Shown: positions 18,497-28,023 of the stretch, piece by piece
Layout of the letters: each line of letters opens with the position of its first letter
How positions within the stretch are numbered: the stretch's first letter is position 1
DNA from: an uncultured bacterium
Lineage (GTDB): Bacteria; CSSED10-310; CALFER01
Assembly: GCA_937951895.1 (NCBI GenBank)
Contig: CALFER010000087.1
Span: 1-64,000 of the forward strand
DNA length: 64,000 bases
Reading direction: 5' to 3'
Made by a program: the position numbers and the translations under genes
Notes under the pieces: generated by a model
Databases searched by the model: none
What the model saw: the letters and a program-made list of their open reading frames with translations, nothing else
Told to the model about the DNA's origin: nothing

Positions 18497-20434
18497 ATGA
18501 CCATCAAGGAACTTGCCAAGGAACTTGGCGTAACGACGGACGTGATCGGCCGTGCACTTAAAAAACTGAATGCGGGCGATCCGGGCAAAAACGCAGAACT
18601 CGATGATGCGATTGCCCAGAAAGTCCGTCACACGATCGCTCCGAAGAAGAACGACTCACAGGCACAGGCCTCCTCCGAAAAAGGATCCCGATCGGAAGTC
18701 GTCGGAAATGAAATTCTGCTCGACGGCCAGCTCACGGTCAAGGCATTCGCCGATCTGCTCGGGATTCCCGGAGCGAAAATCGTCGCCGAATTGATCAAGA
18801 TGGGCAAGATGCTGCCGTTGTCCGCAATTCTGGAAGCGGAAATTGCTGAAAAATTGGCTGAAAAGCTGGGATACAAACTGATTTCGGTGGAAGAAAAAGC
18901 GCCGGAGACGGAATACATCGATCCATCGACTCTTCAGACTCGCCCTCCTGTCGTTACGGTTATGGGGCATGTCGACCATGGAAAAACAACGCTGCTCGAC
19001 GCAATACGCGCGACTCATGTGGCGGATCGCGAGGCGGGGGGGATCACCCAGCATATCGGTGCTTCATGGGTCAATCTCCCGGAAGGCCGCGTCGTGTTCC
19101 TCGACACGCCGGGCCATGAAGCATTCACGAAACTGCGTGCTCGAGGCGCGCATGTCACGGACATCGTCATTCTCATCGTCGCTGCCGATGACGGCATCAT
19201 GCCTCAGACGATCGAGGCGATCAATCATTCGCGCGATGCCGGCGTCCCGATCATTGTCGCCATCAACAAGATCGATAAAAGCAACGCGGACATCGATCGG
19301 GTCAAGCACGAACTGGTCGCTCAAAATCTGGTGCCGGAGGAATGGGGCGGGCAAACTCAGATGGTTGCCATCTCGGCCAAGAAAAAAGAAGGCATCAAAG
19401 AGTTGCTCGAGCTGGTTCTGCTGCAGGCTGAAATCATGGATCTCAAGGCCGATTACGATTGCCTCGCGGAAGGTGTCGTCATCGAATCCAAACTCGATGT
19501 CGGAAAGGGCCCCGTTGCGACGGTCATGGTCAAAAAAGGTGTGCTCCGGTGTGGCGATCCGGTTGTGACCGGGCTTCATTGGGGACGCATCCGGAACATG
19601 CTCGACTGGACGGGAAAAGCCATATCCTCAGCCGGGCCGTCGACCCCGGTCGAAATTCTCGGATTGTCCGGCGTTCCCAAAGCCGGAGACCTTTTCAGGG
19701 TCGCGGAAAACGAAAAGATCGCGAAGGAAACCGCAACATCCCGGCAGAAGGAATTTCACGAAAAATCTCTCGTCCGAACCAACAAGATCACGTTCGACGA
19801 TCTGTTCAGTCAGATTCAGACCGGAAACGTCAAAGAGCTCAAGGTCGTGCTCAAAGCGGATGCCCAGGGGTCGGCCGAGGCCATCGAGGATTCTCTCACC
19901 AAACTCAGTTCCGGCGAAGTCCAGATCAAGATCATTCATTCCGGTATCGGGGCGATTACCGATAATGATGTCATGCTTGCATCTGCATCGAACGGTGTCA
20001 TTCTCGGATTCAACGTCCGCCCCGTCGCGTCGACTCGCGCGCTTGCAGACCGTGAAAAGGTCGAAATCCGGACGTATCGGATCATTTATGAGATGATCGA
20101 AGAGGTGAAAGCCGCTCTCAAAGGTATGCTTGACCCGGTCATTCAGGAAGTCGTTCAGGGGCAGGCAGAAGTCCGGGCGACATTCAATGTCCCGAAGATC
20201 GGAACGGTGGCCGGCTGTCAGGTCACGACCGGCCGGATCACGCGCGCATCCTCGATCCGGCTGATCCGCGAAGGAATCGTTGTCTGGGAGGGGAAACTCG
20301 CGACCCTCCGTCGCTTCAAGGACGACGTCAAGGAAGTCACCCATGGGTTTGAATGTGGAATCGGTCTGGACGGATACCATGATGTCAAGATCGGCGATGT
20401 TTTCGAAGCATTCACCATGGAGGAAGTCAAGTAG
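18497..20434 (+). CDS. infB: Translation initiation factor IF-2
   Basis: IF-2 is the GTPase that places initiator tRNA on the 30S subunit and promotes subunit joining. The N-terminus has an IF2-N helical motif (TIKELAKELGVTTDVI) and a second one at ~70-125. The G domain begins at VTVMGHVDHGKTT, with FLDTPGHEAF and the AINKID specificity motif. Domains II-IV follow to the end. At 645 aa it is a short form with little of the long charged N-terminal linker seen in E. coli. GGAGGAAGGGG lies upstream of the ATG. nusA ends 36 bases before. Confidence 0.97.
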   Translation: MTIKELAKELGVTTDVIGRALKKLNAGDPGKNAELDDAIAQKVRHTIAPKKNDSQAQASSEKGSRSEVVGNEILLDGQLTVKAFADLLGIPGAKIVAELIKMGKMLPLSAILEAEIAEKLAEKLGYKLISVEEKAPETEYIDPSTLQTRPPVVTVMGHVDHGKTTLLDAIRATHVADREAGGITQHIGASWVNLPEGRVVFLDTPGHEAFTKLRARGAHVTDIVILIVAADDGIMPQTIEAINHSRDAGVPIIVAINKIDKSNADIDRVKHELVAQNLVPEEWGGQTQMVAISAKKKEGIKELLELVLLQAEIMDLKADYDCLAEGVVIESKLDVGKGPVATVMVKKGVLRCGDPVVTGLHWGRIRNMLDWTGKAISSAGPSTPVEILGLSGVPKAGDLFRVAENEKIAKETATSRQKEFHEKSLVRTNKITFDDLFSQIQTGNVKELKVVLKADAQGSAEAIEDSLTKLSSGEVQIKIIHSGIGAITDNDVMLASASNGVILGFNVRPVASTRALADREKVEIRTYRIIYEMIEEVKAALKGMLDPVIQEVVQGQAEVRATFNVPKIGTVAGCQVTTGRITRASSIRLIREGIVVWEGKLATLRRFKDDVKEVTHGFECGIGLDGYHDVKIGDVFEAFTMEEVK

Positions 20435-20442
20435 TTCGTCTC

Positions 20443-20724
20443 ATGATTGTCGGTGTCTGCTGGGTCGATCTCCATGTGATTGGCGCTCGATCCCTCAAAG
20501 ATAAAAGAAGAATCATCAAATCGATCAAGGAACGAATTCGAGGTTCGTACAATGTGTCCGCGGCAGAAGTCGGATCGCTGGATATCTGGCAGCGCGCGGA
20601 ACTCGGGTTCGCATGCGTCGGGAATGAGCAGACTCGCATCCAACACACGCTCTCGACTCTCATCGATCGTTTTCGAATGGATCCGGATGTGTCATTGATC
20701 GATTACACGATCGAGATCCTGTAA
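20443..20724 (+). CDS. DUF503 (YlxP-like) protein
   Basis: A 93-aa protein with the DUF503/YlxP hallmark: VGVCWVDLHVIGARSLKDKR at the start, VSAAEVGSLDIWQRAELGFAC in the middle and a C-terminal IDYTIEIL. The gene often sits between infB and rbfA, as here (8 bases after infB, 11 before rbfA). The family is small, ferredoxin-like in fold and functionally undefined, with a presumed tie to ribosome biogenesis from its position. Confidence 0.9.
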   Translation: MIVGVCWVDLHVIGARSLKDKRRIIKSIKERIRGSYNVSAAEVGSLDIWQRAELGFACVGNEQTRIQHTLSTLIDRFRMDPDVSLIDYTIEIL

Positions 20725-20735
20725 CAGAGGCCAAT

Positions 20736-21110
20736 GTGAAAAAGCATCGCCAGGAACGTGTTTCAGACCTGATTGCACACGAGATTTCCATCATACTTCA
20801 CAACGAGTCGGCCGATAACCGATTCATGCTCACAACGATCACAGGCGCAAAGATGAGTCGGGATCTGAAGATCGCGTATGTCTATGTATCCATGATCGGT
20901 CCGGAAGCCGAGCGCGATAATCTGATGACGGAACTCGTTGATAACTCCAGAGTCTATCGGACCGAGATCGGTCATCGCTTGAGGTTGAAGTACACGCCCG
21001 AGATTCATTTCATCTACGATGATTCTGTCGAACGCGGCGTCAGGCTGGTGGAGGAGATCGAGGCGTTGAATCGGGAGACCCGCAGCGAGAACGGTGACGA
21101 TTCCGAGTGA
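20736..21110 (+). CDS. rbfA: Ribosome-binding factor A
   Basis: RbfA is a KH-fold protein needed for late 16S rRNA 5'-end maturation and cold adaptation. The protein (124 aa) shows RQERVSDLIAHEISIIL, then MSRDLKIAYVYVS and LRLKYTPEIHFIYDDSVERG, all typical. The start is GTG with AGAGG upstream. The C-terminus is charged. The stop overlaps the truB start by four bases (GTGA), so the two are coupled. Confidence 0.96.
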   Translation: MKKHRQERVSDLIAHEISIILHNESADNRFMLTTITGAKMSRDLKIAYVYVSMIGPEAERDNLMTELVDNSRVYRTEIGHRLRLKYTPEIHFIYDDSVERGVRLVEEIEALNRETRSENGDDSE

Positions 21111-22036
21111 ACGGGGTTTTGCTGATCGACAAACCGGTTGGGATGACTTCGCGGGCCATCGTTGATCTCTGCATTCGTAAGACGGGAATCAAATCGATCG
21201 GCCATGCCGGCACTCTCGATCCTTTCGCCTCCGGCCTTCTCCCTATCTGTTTCGGCCATGCCACAAAACTTGTTTCTTACATCCACCTCGGCGTCAAAAC
21301 CTATCGCACCGTCATCCGTCTCGGACGATGCACCGAAACATGTGATGATACCGGGCGTGTGATCTGGGACTCCACGGCATTCCCGCCATTTTGTACAGCG
21401 CAGCTGTCTCATGTCCTGAATCGGTTTGTGGGGCTGATCCGCCAGAAAACACCGCTCTATTCGGCCCGGAAAGTCAAGGGTCGTCGTTTGTACACATTCG
21501 CACGGCGTTCCGAATCGGTTGTTTTACCGACCAAAGACGTCAGGATCGATCGAATTCAAATGCTCGAATATCGCCATCCGGATCTCATGTGTGAGATCGA
21601 TTGTTCGACCGGCACCTACATCCGTCAGCTCGGTTACGACATCGGGGTGAGCCTTGGATGCGGGGCGATGTTGACGAGTCTTCGCAGGTTGAGAGTCGGC
21701 GAGTATCGGGTGGAGGATGCGATCCGGCCGGATGTCCGCGAGTTCGATGCGGCGATGATCCGCAGACGACTTCTGAACCCGGCGACCGCTGCAAGTGCAC
21801 TCAGGACCCTCACCATTCATCCGTCTTCGGAAGCGAAGGCGCGCAATGGCATCAGTCTGACGGCAGACGATCTCTGCGGGGAATCGCTCGCCTTCTCGCC
21901 AAACGGTGAGAATGTGGCCGTTTTATCTGAAAGCGGCGTTCTCATCAGCATCTGCCGCATGGAGGCGCAGGACCGTGAGCAAAATAGTGGGAATTTCGTT
22001 TTGAAAACGGTTCGCGTAATTGATATAAGCAGATAG
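21107..22036 (+). CDS. truB: tRNA pseudouridine(55) synthase TruB
   Basis: TruB makes pseudouridine 55 in the T-loop of tRNAs. The N-terminus NGVLLIDKPVGMTS and the catalytic-Asp motif HAGTLDPFASGLL are intact, followed by TETCDDTG and the IDCSTGTYIRQLGYDIG motif. A C-terminal PUA-like region spans ~245-309. The length of 309 aa is normal. Translation starts with GTG inside the rbfA stop. Confidence 0.96.
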   Translation: MNGVLLIDKPVGMTSRAIVDLCIRKTGIKSIGHAGTLDPFASGLLPICFGHATKLVSYIHLGVKTYRTVIRLGRCTETCDDTGRVIWDSTAFPPFCTAQLSHVLNRFVGLIRQKTPLYSARKVKGRRLYTFARRSESVVLPTKDVRIDRIQMLEYRHPDLMCEIDCSTGTYIRQLGYDIGVSLGCGAMLTSLRRLRVGEYRVEDAIRPDVREFDAAMIRRRLLNPATAASALRTLTIHPSSEAKARNGISLTADDLCGESLAFSPNGENVAVLSESGVLISICRMEAQDREQNSGNFVLKTVRVIDISR

Positions 22037-22109
22037 CGAACGACTCCTGATGGTTCAACTGTCAACTTTCGGGGGTGGATGAAAACATTCAAATGGAGGT
22101 TATCTTTCA

Positions 22110-22379
22110 ATGGCTCAGGATCACGAACGTAAACAGGAAATTATCTCGAAGCACAGAATTCACGAGAAGGATACGGGTTCCCCGTTTGTCCAGATCGCTC
22201 TCCTCACGCAGCGGATTGTCGAATTGACCGAGCATTTCAAGGATCATCCGCACGATCATCATTCCCGTCTGGGGCTGCTCCGACTTGTCAGCAAACGCCG
22301 ACGGCTTCTTGATTATCTCAAGCGCAAGGATGTTTCGAAGTACCAGGAAATCATCAAGGAACTCGGAATCCGCAAGTAA
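22110..22379 (+). CDS. rpsO: 30S ribosomal protein S15
   Basis: S15 binds the central domain of 16S rRNA early in 30S assembly. The 89-aa protein carries TGSPFVQIALLTQRIVELTEH, HHSRLGLLRLVSKRRRLLDYL and the KYQEIIKELGIRK end, all diagnostic. GGAGG lies nine bases before the ATG. The rpsO-pnp pair is the conserved order; pnp begins 27 bases downstream. Confidence 0.98.
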   Translation: MAQDHERKQEIISKHRIHEKDTGSPFVQIALLTQRIVELTEHFKDHPHDHHSRLGLLRLVSKRRRLLDYLKRKDVSKYQEIIKELGIRK

Positions 22380-22406
22380 TCGAATCTCGCGAAAGGAACT
22401 GAAAGT

Positions 22407-24746
22407 ATGGCATACCGAACCGATGTTGAGTTCGGCGGAAAGACGATCACTATCGCAACGGGACATTGGGCTCGTCAGGCAGCCGGATCGGTCGTGGTCA
22501 GTTGTGGGGGGACGGTCGTCATCTGTACGGTTGCGTATGATGGCAAATCATCCGGTCAAACTGATTTTTTCCCTCTGACGGTGGATTATCGGGAACGAAC
22601 CTATGCGGCCGGAAAAATTCCGGGAGGGTATTTCAAACGCGAAGGGCGCCCGAGTGAGAAGGAGACGCTGACGTCGCGGATGATCGATCGTCCGATTCGT
22701 CCGCTGTTTGCCCCGGAATACAATTGCGCCACACAGGTGGTGTGTTTTGTTCTGTCGCACGATCAACAGCATGAACCTGAGGTTCTGGCCCTGCTGGGAA
22801 CTTCGGCGTCTCTGCTGCAGAGTGAACTCCCGTTTCTCGGACCGGTCACGCCCGTCCGTGTTGCAAGAATCGGTGGCAACTTTGTCCTCAATCCCACCTT
22901 CCAGGAACTCGAAAACAGTGATCTCAATCTGCTGGTGGTCTGCTCGGAATCGTCGATTGTGATGGTCGAGGGAGGCGGGAAGGAGATTCCCGAATCGGTC
23001 ATCGCGGACGCGCTCGAGTTTGCATTTCGTGAAGCCCAGACGTTGAACGCTGTTCAGCGACGGATTGCATCCGAGACTGGAAAGCCCAAGCGCGTATTCA
23101 AGAAGACCGAGGTTGAATGGAAAGATCCGAAGGGGCAGCCGTGTAACGCGGACGCCATTTTCGCATCATTGCCGCCTCGCATTCTGGAGGCGATCCAGCA
23201 ACCAGGAAAAGCCGCTGTTTATGCAGCACTCGACCAGCTGCGCTCGGAGTACTCCACCCATTTCGATATGGCGAATCTTATGGTGAAAATCGCATTTGAG
23301 AAGCGGTTTTCGTCGATTGAACGAGATGTGGCACGATCCCTGATTCTGACGGAACGACGAAGAAATGATGGACGAAGCCTGGATGAAATTCGCGCGATCA
23401 CCTGCGATATCGACGTGCTGCCCTGTGTGCATGGCTCGGCTGTCTTCACCCGAGGCCAGACCCAGGCGCTGGTGACGCTGACGCTCGGAACCACCCAGGA
23501 CGAGCAAAGAATCGATGATCTAGAAGGAGAATCCTATAAATCCTTCATGCTGCATTACAACTTCCCTGCATTTTCCGTTGGAGAAACCGGGGGGTTGAGA
23601 GGGCCGGGACGACGAGAGGTCGGTCATGGCGCACTCGCGGCTCGAGCCATCGCACCCATGATCCCTCAACCGGAGGTGTTCCCCTACACGATCCGGATCG
23701 TCTCCGATATCCTGGAATCCAACGGGTCATCCTCCATGGCGACTGTTTGTGGAGCGACTCTCTGTCTGCTCGATGGAGGCGTCCCCATTCCCAAGGCCGT
23801 GGCGGGGATCGCAATGGGTCTGGTCACGGATGAATCCCGCTACAGCATCCTCTCGGATATTTCCGGACTCGAAGATCATCTCGGCGATATGGATTTCAAA
23901 GTGGCCGGCACTCGAGACGGTATCACCGCGATTCAGATGGACATCAAACTCACCGGCTTCGATATCAGCATTCTCAAGGAAGCACTCGAACAGGCTCGCC
24001 AGGGCCGCATCCATATTCTCGACATCATCGAAAACACCATCCGCGCTCCGCGCTCCGAGTTGAAGCCGCACGCACCGAGAATCCATCTCATGAAGATCAA
24101 CCCGGAGAAGATCGCTGCTGTGATCGGTCCCGGAGGAAAGGTCATTCGGGCGTTGACAGCGGAAACCGGCGCCAAAATCGACATCGAAGACGATGGCACG
24201 ATCAAGATTTCGAGCAGTGATGCCGCCAAACTGAATGATGCGATCAGCCGGATATCGCTGATCACCGAAGAGGCGACAGTCGGGAAAGATTACTGGGGCA
24301 CGGTCCGACGGATCGAATCGTACGGCGCATTTATAGAGATTATCCCAGGCTCGGAAGGCTTGCTCCATATTTCCAGGGTCGCGAATTATCGTGTCAACGA
24401 GATGCGAGATGAAATGAACGAGGGTGATCGTGTGCTGGTACGGGTTTGTGAGATCGATCGCATGGGTAAAATCAAACTGACTCGCAAGGAATTGATCGAC
24501 GAAGGATTGGTCGAGGCGAAGCAACCCCCTCAACCGCACTCGGACGATTCGTCCGAGCAATCCGAGCGTCCGAGATATCCCGAACGGCGGGGAGGGTATG
24601 ACCAGTCCCGTGACAATCGGTCTCGCGGCGATCGACCTCGGGACAATCGATCTCGTGGTGATCGACCATTTCGAAATGACCGCTATCGTGATGATGGGCA
24701 CGGTGACCGACCCAATCGTCCTCCGCGACATCACGATTCCAATTGA
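22407..24746 (+). CDS. pnp: Polyribonucleotide nucleotidyltransferase (PNPase)
   Basis: PNPase is the phosphorolytic 3'-5' exoribonuclease of the degradosome. Two RNase PH-like domains (first ~10-220, second ~315-540) flank the helical linker. A KH domain (IGPGGKVIRALTAETGAKI, ~570-615) and an S1 domain (~625-695) follow. The active-site region SDILESNGSSSMA is present. After the S1 domain a ~70-residue disordered tail is rich in Arg, Asp and Gly, with a duplicated DNRSRGDRPR-type unit encoded by two 30-base imperfect repeats (24611-24640 and 24641-24670). AAGGA precedes the ATG. A strong terminator follows the stop. Confidence 0.97.
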   Translation: MAYRTDVEFGGKTITIATGHWARQAAGSVVVSCGGTVVICTVAYDGKSSGQTDFFPLTVDYRERTYAAGKIPGGYFKREGRPSEKETLTSRMIDRPIRPLFAPEYNCATQVVCFVLSHDQQHEPEVLALLGTSASLLQSELPFLGPVTPVRVARIGGNFVLNPTFQELENSDLNLLVVCSESSIVMVEGGGKEIPESVIADALEFAFREAQTLNAVQRRIASETGKPKRVFKKTEVEWKDPKGQPCNADAIFASLPPRILEAIQQPGKAAVYAALDQLRSEYSTHFDMANLMVKIAFEKRFSSIERDVARSLILTERRRNDGRSLDEIRAITCDIDVLPCVHGSAVFTRGQTQALVTLTLGTTQDEQRIDDLEGESYKSFMLHYNFPAFSVGETGGLRGPGRREVGHGALAARAIAPMIPQPEVFPYTIRIVSDILESNGSSSMATVCGATLCLLDGGVPIPKAVAGIAMGLVTDESRYSILSDISGLEDHLGDMDFKVAGTRDGITAIQMDIKLTGFDISILKEALEQARQGRIHILDIIENTIRAPRSELKPHAPRIHLMKINPEKIAAVIGPGGKVIRALTAETGAKIDIEDDGTIKISSSDAAKLNDAISRISLITEEATVGKDYWGTVRRIESYGAFIEIIPGSEGLLHISRVANYRVNEMRDEMNEGDRVLVRVCEIDRMGKIKLTRKELIDEGLVEAKQPPQPHSDDSSEQSERPRYPERRGGYDQSRDNRSRGDRPRDNRSRGDRPFRNDRYRDDGHGDRPNRPPRHHDSN

Positions 24747-24755
24747 GATCTTCTT

Positions 24756-24791
24756 ACCGGCTGCTCATGAAATCGGAGCAGCCGGTTTTTT
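24756..24791 (+). terminator. Rho-independent terminator after pnp
   Basis: A perfect 11-bp stem (24756-24766 with 24776-24786) and nine-base loop are followed by six T residues (24786-24791, the first T shared with the stem). It lies 10 bases after the pnp stop and only 20 bases before the M16 peptidase start. Confidence 0.85.
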
Positions 24792-24810
24792 GTGTACAGG
24801 AACTGAGGAA

Positions 24811-26130
24811 ATGAATCGAGTTATTCCCGAGTATCCGGACTACCGGAAGCACCGTCTCCCGAATGGTCTGATTCTGTTGATGGAAAATGTTCCGGGCGTG
24901 CGAACCGTAGCTGCGGGGATCTGGGTGCGCCAGGGGTCCCGCCACGAATCGTTTGCGAATCAAGGCGTCACGCATTTCCTCGAGCATATGCTGTTCAAGG
25001 GAACCGACGGGGCTGACGCCCGGCAACTTGCGAAAGCCATGGACGCTCTGGGCGGGCAGTTCGATGCCGCGACCGGTAAGGAATCCGTCTGCCTGGTTGC
25101 AAAATGCATCGACGAAAACCTGGAACGGACACTCGATCTTCTCGACCAGATACTCCTCCACCCGGTTTTTCCTGAACGGGAAATTCAGCGTGAGCGACGT
25201 GTTGTTCTGGAAGAACTGTCGATGGCCGAAGACGATCCTGAGGAATGGGTTCAGGAACGATCGATGCAATCATTCTGGCTCGATCATCCGATCTCACATA
25301 ATATACTGGGAAATCGACGTTCGATTCGTGCCCTGAATCGCGATGCTCTGATGGAGTATTACCGAGCCTTTCTGTCATCACCCAACATCATTATCGTTAT
25401 TGCCGGTCATATTGGCGATTTTGCGAGGGTTCATGAGATCGTCCAGGAGAGGTTCGGTCATCTCACTCCCTCTTCGCCGACCCCTGTCAATCCTCCGCCT
25501 GTCTTTCACTCCGGCGCTCGATTCGTTCAACGAAAACTCGGACAGGTCTATTTCCAGATCGCCTTGCCCTGGCTCTCGTTATCGCATCCCAGGCATGTTC
25601 ATGCGCTGATCGCCAACACGATTTTGGGCGGCAACATGAGTTCGCTTCTGTTTCAAACTCTCAGGGAACGCCATGGACTCGCCTATCAGATCGGCTCGTT
25701 TGAAATGTCGTTCTCAGATTGCGGGATCCTCTCGGTTTTCGGTTCGACCTCGATGGTCCGTTTTCAAAAAGCGATGCATCTCACGCGTGACTGCCTGGCT
25801 CAGTTAGCCGATGGTGACGTGTCCACGCAGGACTTCCAGCAGGCAAAACTCTGTTTGAAGGGCAATGTGGCGATGAGCGATGAGGGATCGTCCCGTCGTA
25901 TGGCAACCCTGGTCCGACAGGAAATGAATCATGGCAGACGATTCAGAACCGATGAAGTATTGGATCTGATCGCAGGAGTATCTTACGACGAGTTCCGATC
26001 GTTCCTGACGAGCAACATCAAGCTGGATCACGTCAACTTCGTGGCTCTGGGACCATTCAATCGACGTCGTATCGATCCGGATGCGGACTCGATGGATCAA
26101 GTCGTCTCAGCGGTCAAACGATTCTGCTAG
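24811..26130 (+). CDS. M16 family zinc metallopeptidase (processing-protease-like)
   Basis: The inverted zinc motif HFLEH (VTHFLEHMLFKGT) with the distal glutamate in RVVLEELSMAEDDPEEW marks an active M16B peptidase, similar to mitochondrial processing peptidase and YmxG-like bacterial proteins that follow pnp. The C-terminal M16 domain contains HALIANTILGGNMSSLLFQTLRERHGLAYQI. The 439-aa length is typical. I chose ATG 24811, preceded by GAGGAA; the frame is open far upstream into pnp but nothing supports translation there. The last 24 bases overlap the convergent DUF2723 gene. No signal peptide is seen, so it is cytoplasmic. Confidence 0.92.
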   Translation: MNRVIPEYPDYRKHRLPNGLILLMENVPGVRTVAAGIWVRQGSRHESFANQGVTHFLEHMLFKGTDGADARQLAKAMDALGGQFDAATGKESVCLVAKCIDENLERTLDLLDQILLHPVFPEREIQRERRVVLEELSMAEDDPEEWVQERSMQSFWLDHPISHNILGNRRSIRALNRDALMEYYRAFLSSPNIIIVIAGHIGDFARVHEIVQERFGHLTPSSPTPVNPPPVFHSGARFVQRKLGQVYFQIALPWLSLSHPRHVHALIANTILGGNMSSLLFQTLRERHGLAYQIGSFEMSFSDCGILSVFGSTSMVRFQKAMHLTRDCLAQLADGDVSTQDFQQAKLCLKGNVAMSDEGSSRRMATLVRQEMNHGRRFRTDEVLDLIAGVSYDEFRSFLTSNIKLDHVNFVALGPFNRRRIDPDADSMDQVVSAVKRFC

Positions 26131-27894
26131 CGATCCCCAGTGGTTTGCCAGATCCAATCGCCCGATACTTCTGAAATAGCGCGCGTTCCGGCGATATGTG
26201 TCATCCAGCAGTTGAATCAGTGCCTTCGTCAGCCGCTCGTTCCGGTATCGGTCTGGTACTGCCAGAACAAACCGATCCGGATCAGGTTGGTCAAATTCGG
26301 GCCCGGTAATCTGGAGAACCAGGCCGAAAGGCCGCGGGTTGTATCCGCGAAATGCTTCGGTTTCATCCAGCACATCGGGAGTGATGAAACAAGGGCCCGG
26401 GTGCGTGTCGATCAACGATCGGATCAGATCGATGTATGCGCTCTGAATGCTGTTCGGATCGAACTTCTCCTGACGCTCAAAGGGTCTCAGAAAACGTAAG
26501 AACGCCTCAATCGCCCGTCGATTCCTCCTGAAAATTTCTCCGTATAGCCGATCGATCTGCGCGAAGTACCAGGATCTCCTCAACAATTCACGTTCGATCA
26601 TCACGACGTCGGTTCGATATGACTCGATGGTCTGGAGATAGACCAGGGGGGAACACAAGTAATCCCATTGCCGGCTCATGATCATTGAATCGGCCGGTAA
26701 CGAATCGATGATCATCCGAGTGTACCGTTCGGGAACGTCGAACCCTCGGCGTGAGGGGGGGGCGCTGAAAACGAATGTCTGGAAGACGATCAGCGAAACG
26801 ATGAGCCCGGTGATCAGTCGACAGGTCTTCAGAGATGACGGTGTCGAGATCAGAACGCCGATGAAATGGGCAGACATGAGAAGTATGGCGAGTTCGGACA
26901 GGAGATAGTACGGGTGGAGATCGTGAATATCATATCCCGAAACGTACAGTGAATTGGAAACGGATACGGTGAGAAGAAACAGTGCCCATGGCAGGTTTGA
27001 ACGAATCAGGCGCACCAGTCCGAAAGGTGCCAGAAAGCACATGAGGCGTGTGGTATGGGGCAATCCAGAGATGAAACCGAGCAGATTTCTGGAGAATGCT
27101 TCCGGATTACCGAAAAACCAGACTCTGAACTGCCAGCCTGTGACATGCCTTAGAAATGTTTCGAATGAGGCGGGATCGCCCCAATCGAGCGGCACGGATT
27201 GGGTGGATCGAAGCGGCAGGTACAGATACACCGAGAACGCCAATCCAAAGAAGCACGCTGCTGCCGACAATCTCGCTGCGTTCAGACATGAGTTCCTCAT
27301 GAGACTGACGAGGAAGAACACGGTGACAGCCGGCAGCAATGCCAGACTCGATGCATGGTTGGTCAGGCAGAATCCGAGGCTGAACAGCGATGCAGAGAAC
27401 CATCGAAAGCGTTCCCCGCCTGATGTCGCGAGTTGGAATCGGGTCAGACTCAGCAGGACACAGGAAATCAGCAACAACTGAAGTGCGTGCACTTCAAACT
27501 CGAGTGCGTTCTCGAGAATCGATCCGTTGAACAGAAACAGCGCTGACGATGCTGCCAGAAAAGAAGTTTCCCTGTTCGGTTCTGCCGGACGCGACCCGTC
27601 GAATCGCCTGAATCCGTCCCGTACCACAAAGAGCATCATACCGATAGAAAGGGCGGAGATGAGCGCATTAAAAATGTGAAGGCGGTCGATCATGCGATGT
27701 GCGGTTGGCAGAATGGCTCCCAGACGTCCCAGAATGCTGAATGCGGGATAACCGGTCGGATGGGGGATCCCGGATATGACGCAGCACGCAGCCAGTTCAC
27801 CGCTGTCGATGTAGCCGATACTCCGCTGCGACCATGTGCAGTAGAGCAGAGTGGCAAGAGTGACGACAATGAAAACGAAGCGTCCGGCTCTCAT
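26107..27894 (-). CDS. DUF2723 (GT117-like) polytopic membrane protein
   Basis: The N-terminal half has many hydrophobic helices and the DUF2723 signature YIDSGELAACCVISGIPHPTG with PAFSILGRL. This family resembles protein O-mannosyltransferases and TMEM260 and is classified with GT-C glycosyltransferases. The acidic residues of DSGE are in the first lumenal/periplasmic loop, as expected for catalysis. The C-terminal ~200 residues are soluble. The start at ATG 27894 is supported by GAGG ten bases upstream and by a good promoter ending just before it; an in-frame TTG further out overlaps that promoter. It likely transfers a sugar from a lipid carrier to a protein or lipid; the acceptor is unknown. 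Confidence 0.85.
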   Translation of the reverse strand: MRAGRFVFIVVTLATLLYCTWSQRSIGYIDSGELAACCVISGIPHPTGYPAFSILGRLGAILPTAHRMIDRLHIFNALISALSIGMMLFVVRDGFRRFDGSRPAEPNRETSFLAASSALFLFNGSILENALEFEVHALQLLLISCVLLSLTRFQLATSGGERFRWFSASLFSLGFCLTNHASSLALLPAVTVFFLVSLMRNSCLNAARLSAAACFFGLAFSVYLYLPLRSTQSVPLDWGDPASFETFLRHVTGWQFRVWFFGNPEAFSRNLLGFISGLPHTTRLMCFLAPFGLVRLIRSNLPWALFLLTVSVSNSLYVSGYDIHDLHPYYLLSELAILLMSAHFIGVLISTPSSLKTCRLITGLIVSLIVFQTFVFSAPPSRRGFDVPERYTRMIIDSLPADSMIMSRQWDYLCSPLVYLQTIESYRTDVVMIERELLRRSWYFAQIDRLYGEIFRRNRRAIEAFLRFLRPFERQEKFDPNSIQSAYIDLIRSLIDTHPGPCFITPDVLDETEAFRGYNPRPFGLVLQITGPEFDQPDPDRFVLAVPDRYRNERLTKALIQLLDDTYRRNARYFRSIGRLDLANHWGSLAESFDR

Positions 27895-27913
27895 GGGATC
27901 GTACCTCGAAAGG

Positions 27914-27942
27914 ATTATCCTAACCACCGTTACCGAAATCAA
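27914..27942 (-). promoter_or_regulatory. Promoter for the DUF2723 gene
   Basis: On the minus strand TTGATT (27937-27942) lies 17 bases from GATAAT (27914-27919). The predicted transcript starts near 27907, leaving a short leader holding the GAGG ribosome site. Confidence 0.65.
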
Positions 27943-27949
27943 AAAAAAT

Positions 27950-27979
27950 TTGATAACTCAAAGAAACGTACACTAAGAT
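27950..27979 (+). promoter_or_regulatory. Candidate promoter for the HD phosphohydrolase gene
   Basis: TTGATA (27950-27955) is followed after 18 bases by TAAGAT (27974-27979), about 45 bases before the chosen GTG start. Confidence 0.5.
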
Positions 27980-28023
27980 GCTCTCTCAAATGCGCTTCTG
28001 CGCTCATACCGGAGAAGGGTGTC

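Noticed and set aside
24598..24810. N-terminal extension of the M16 peptidase into pnp
   Set aside because: The frame is open by chance through the pnp tail and terminator; a good ribosome site at 24811 gives a normal M16 N-terminus.
27676..28023. N-terminal extension of the HD phosphohydrolase
   Set aside because: It lies on the opposite strand of the DUF2723 gene and spans both divergent promoters.
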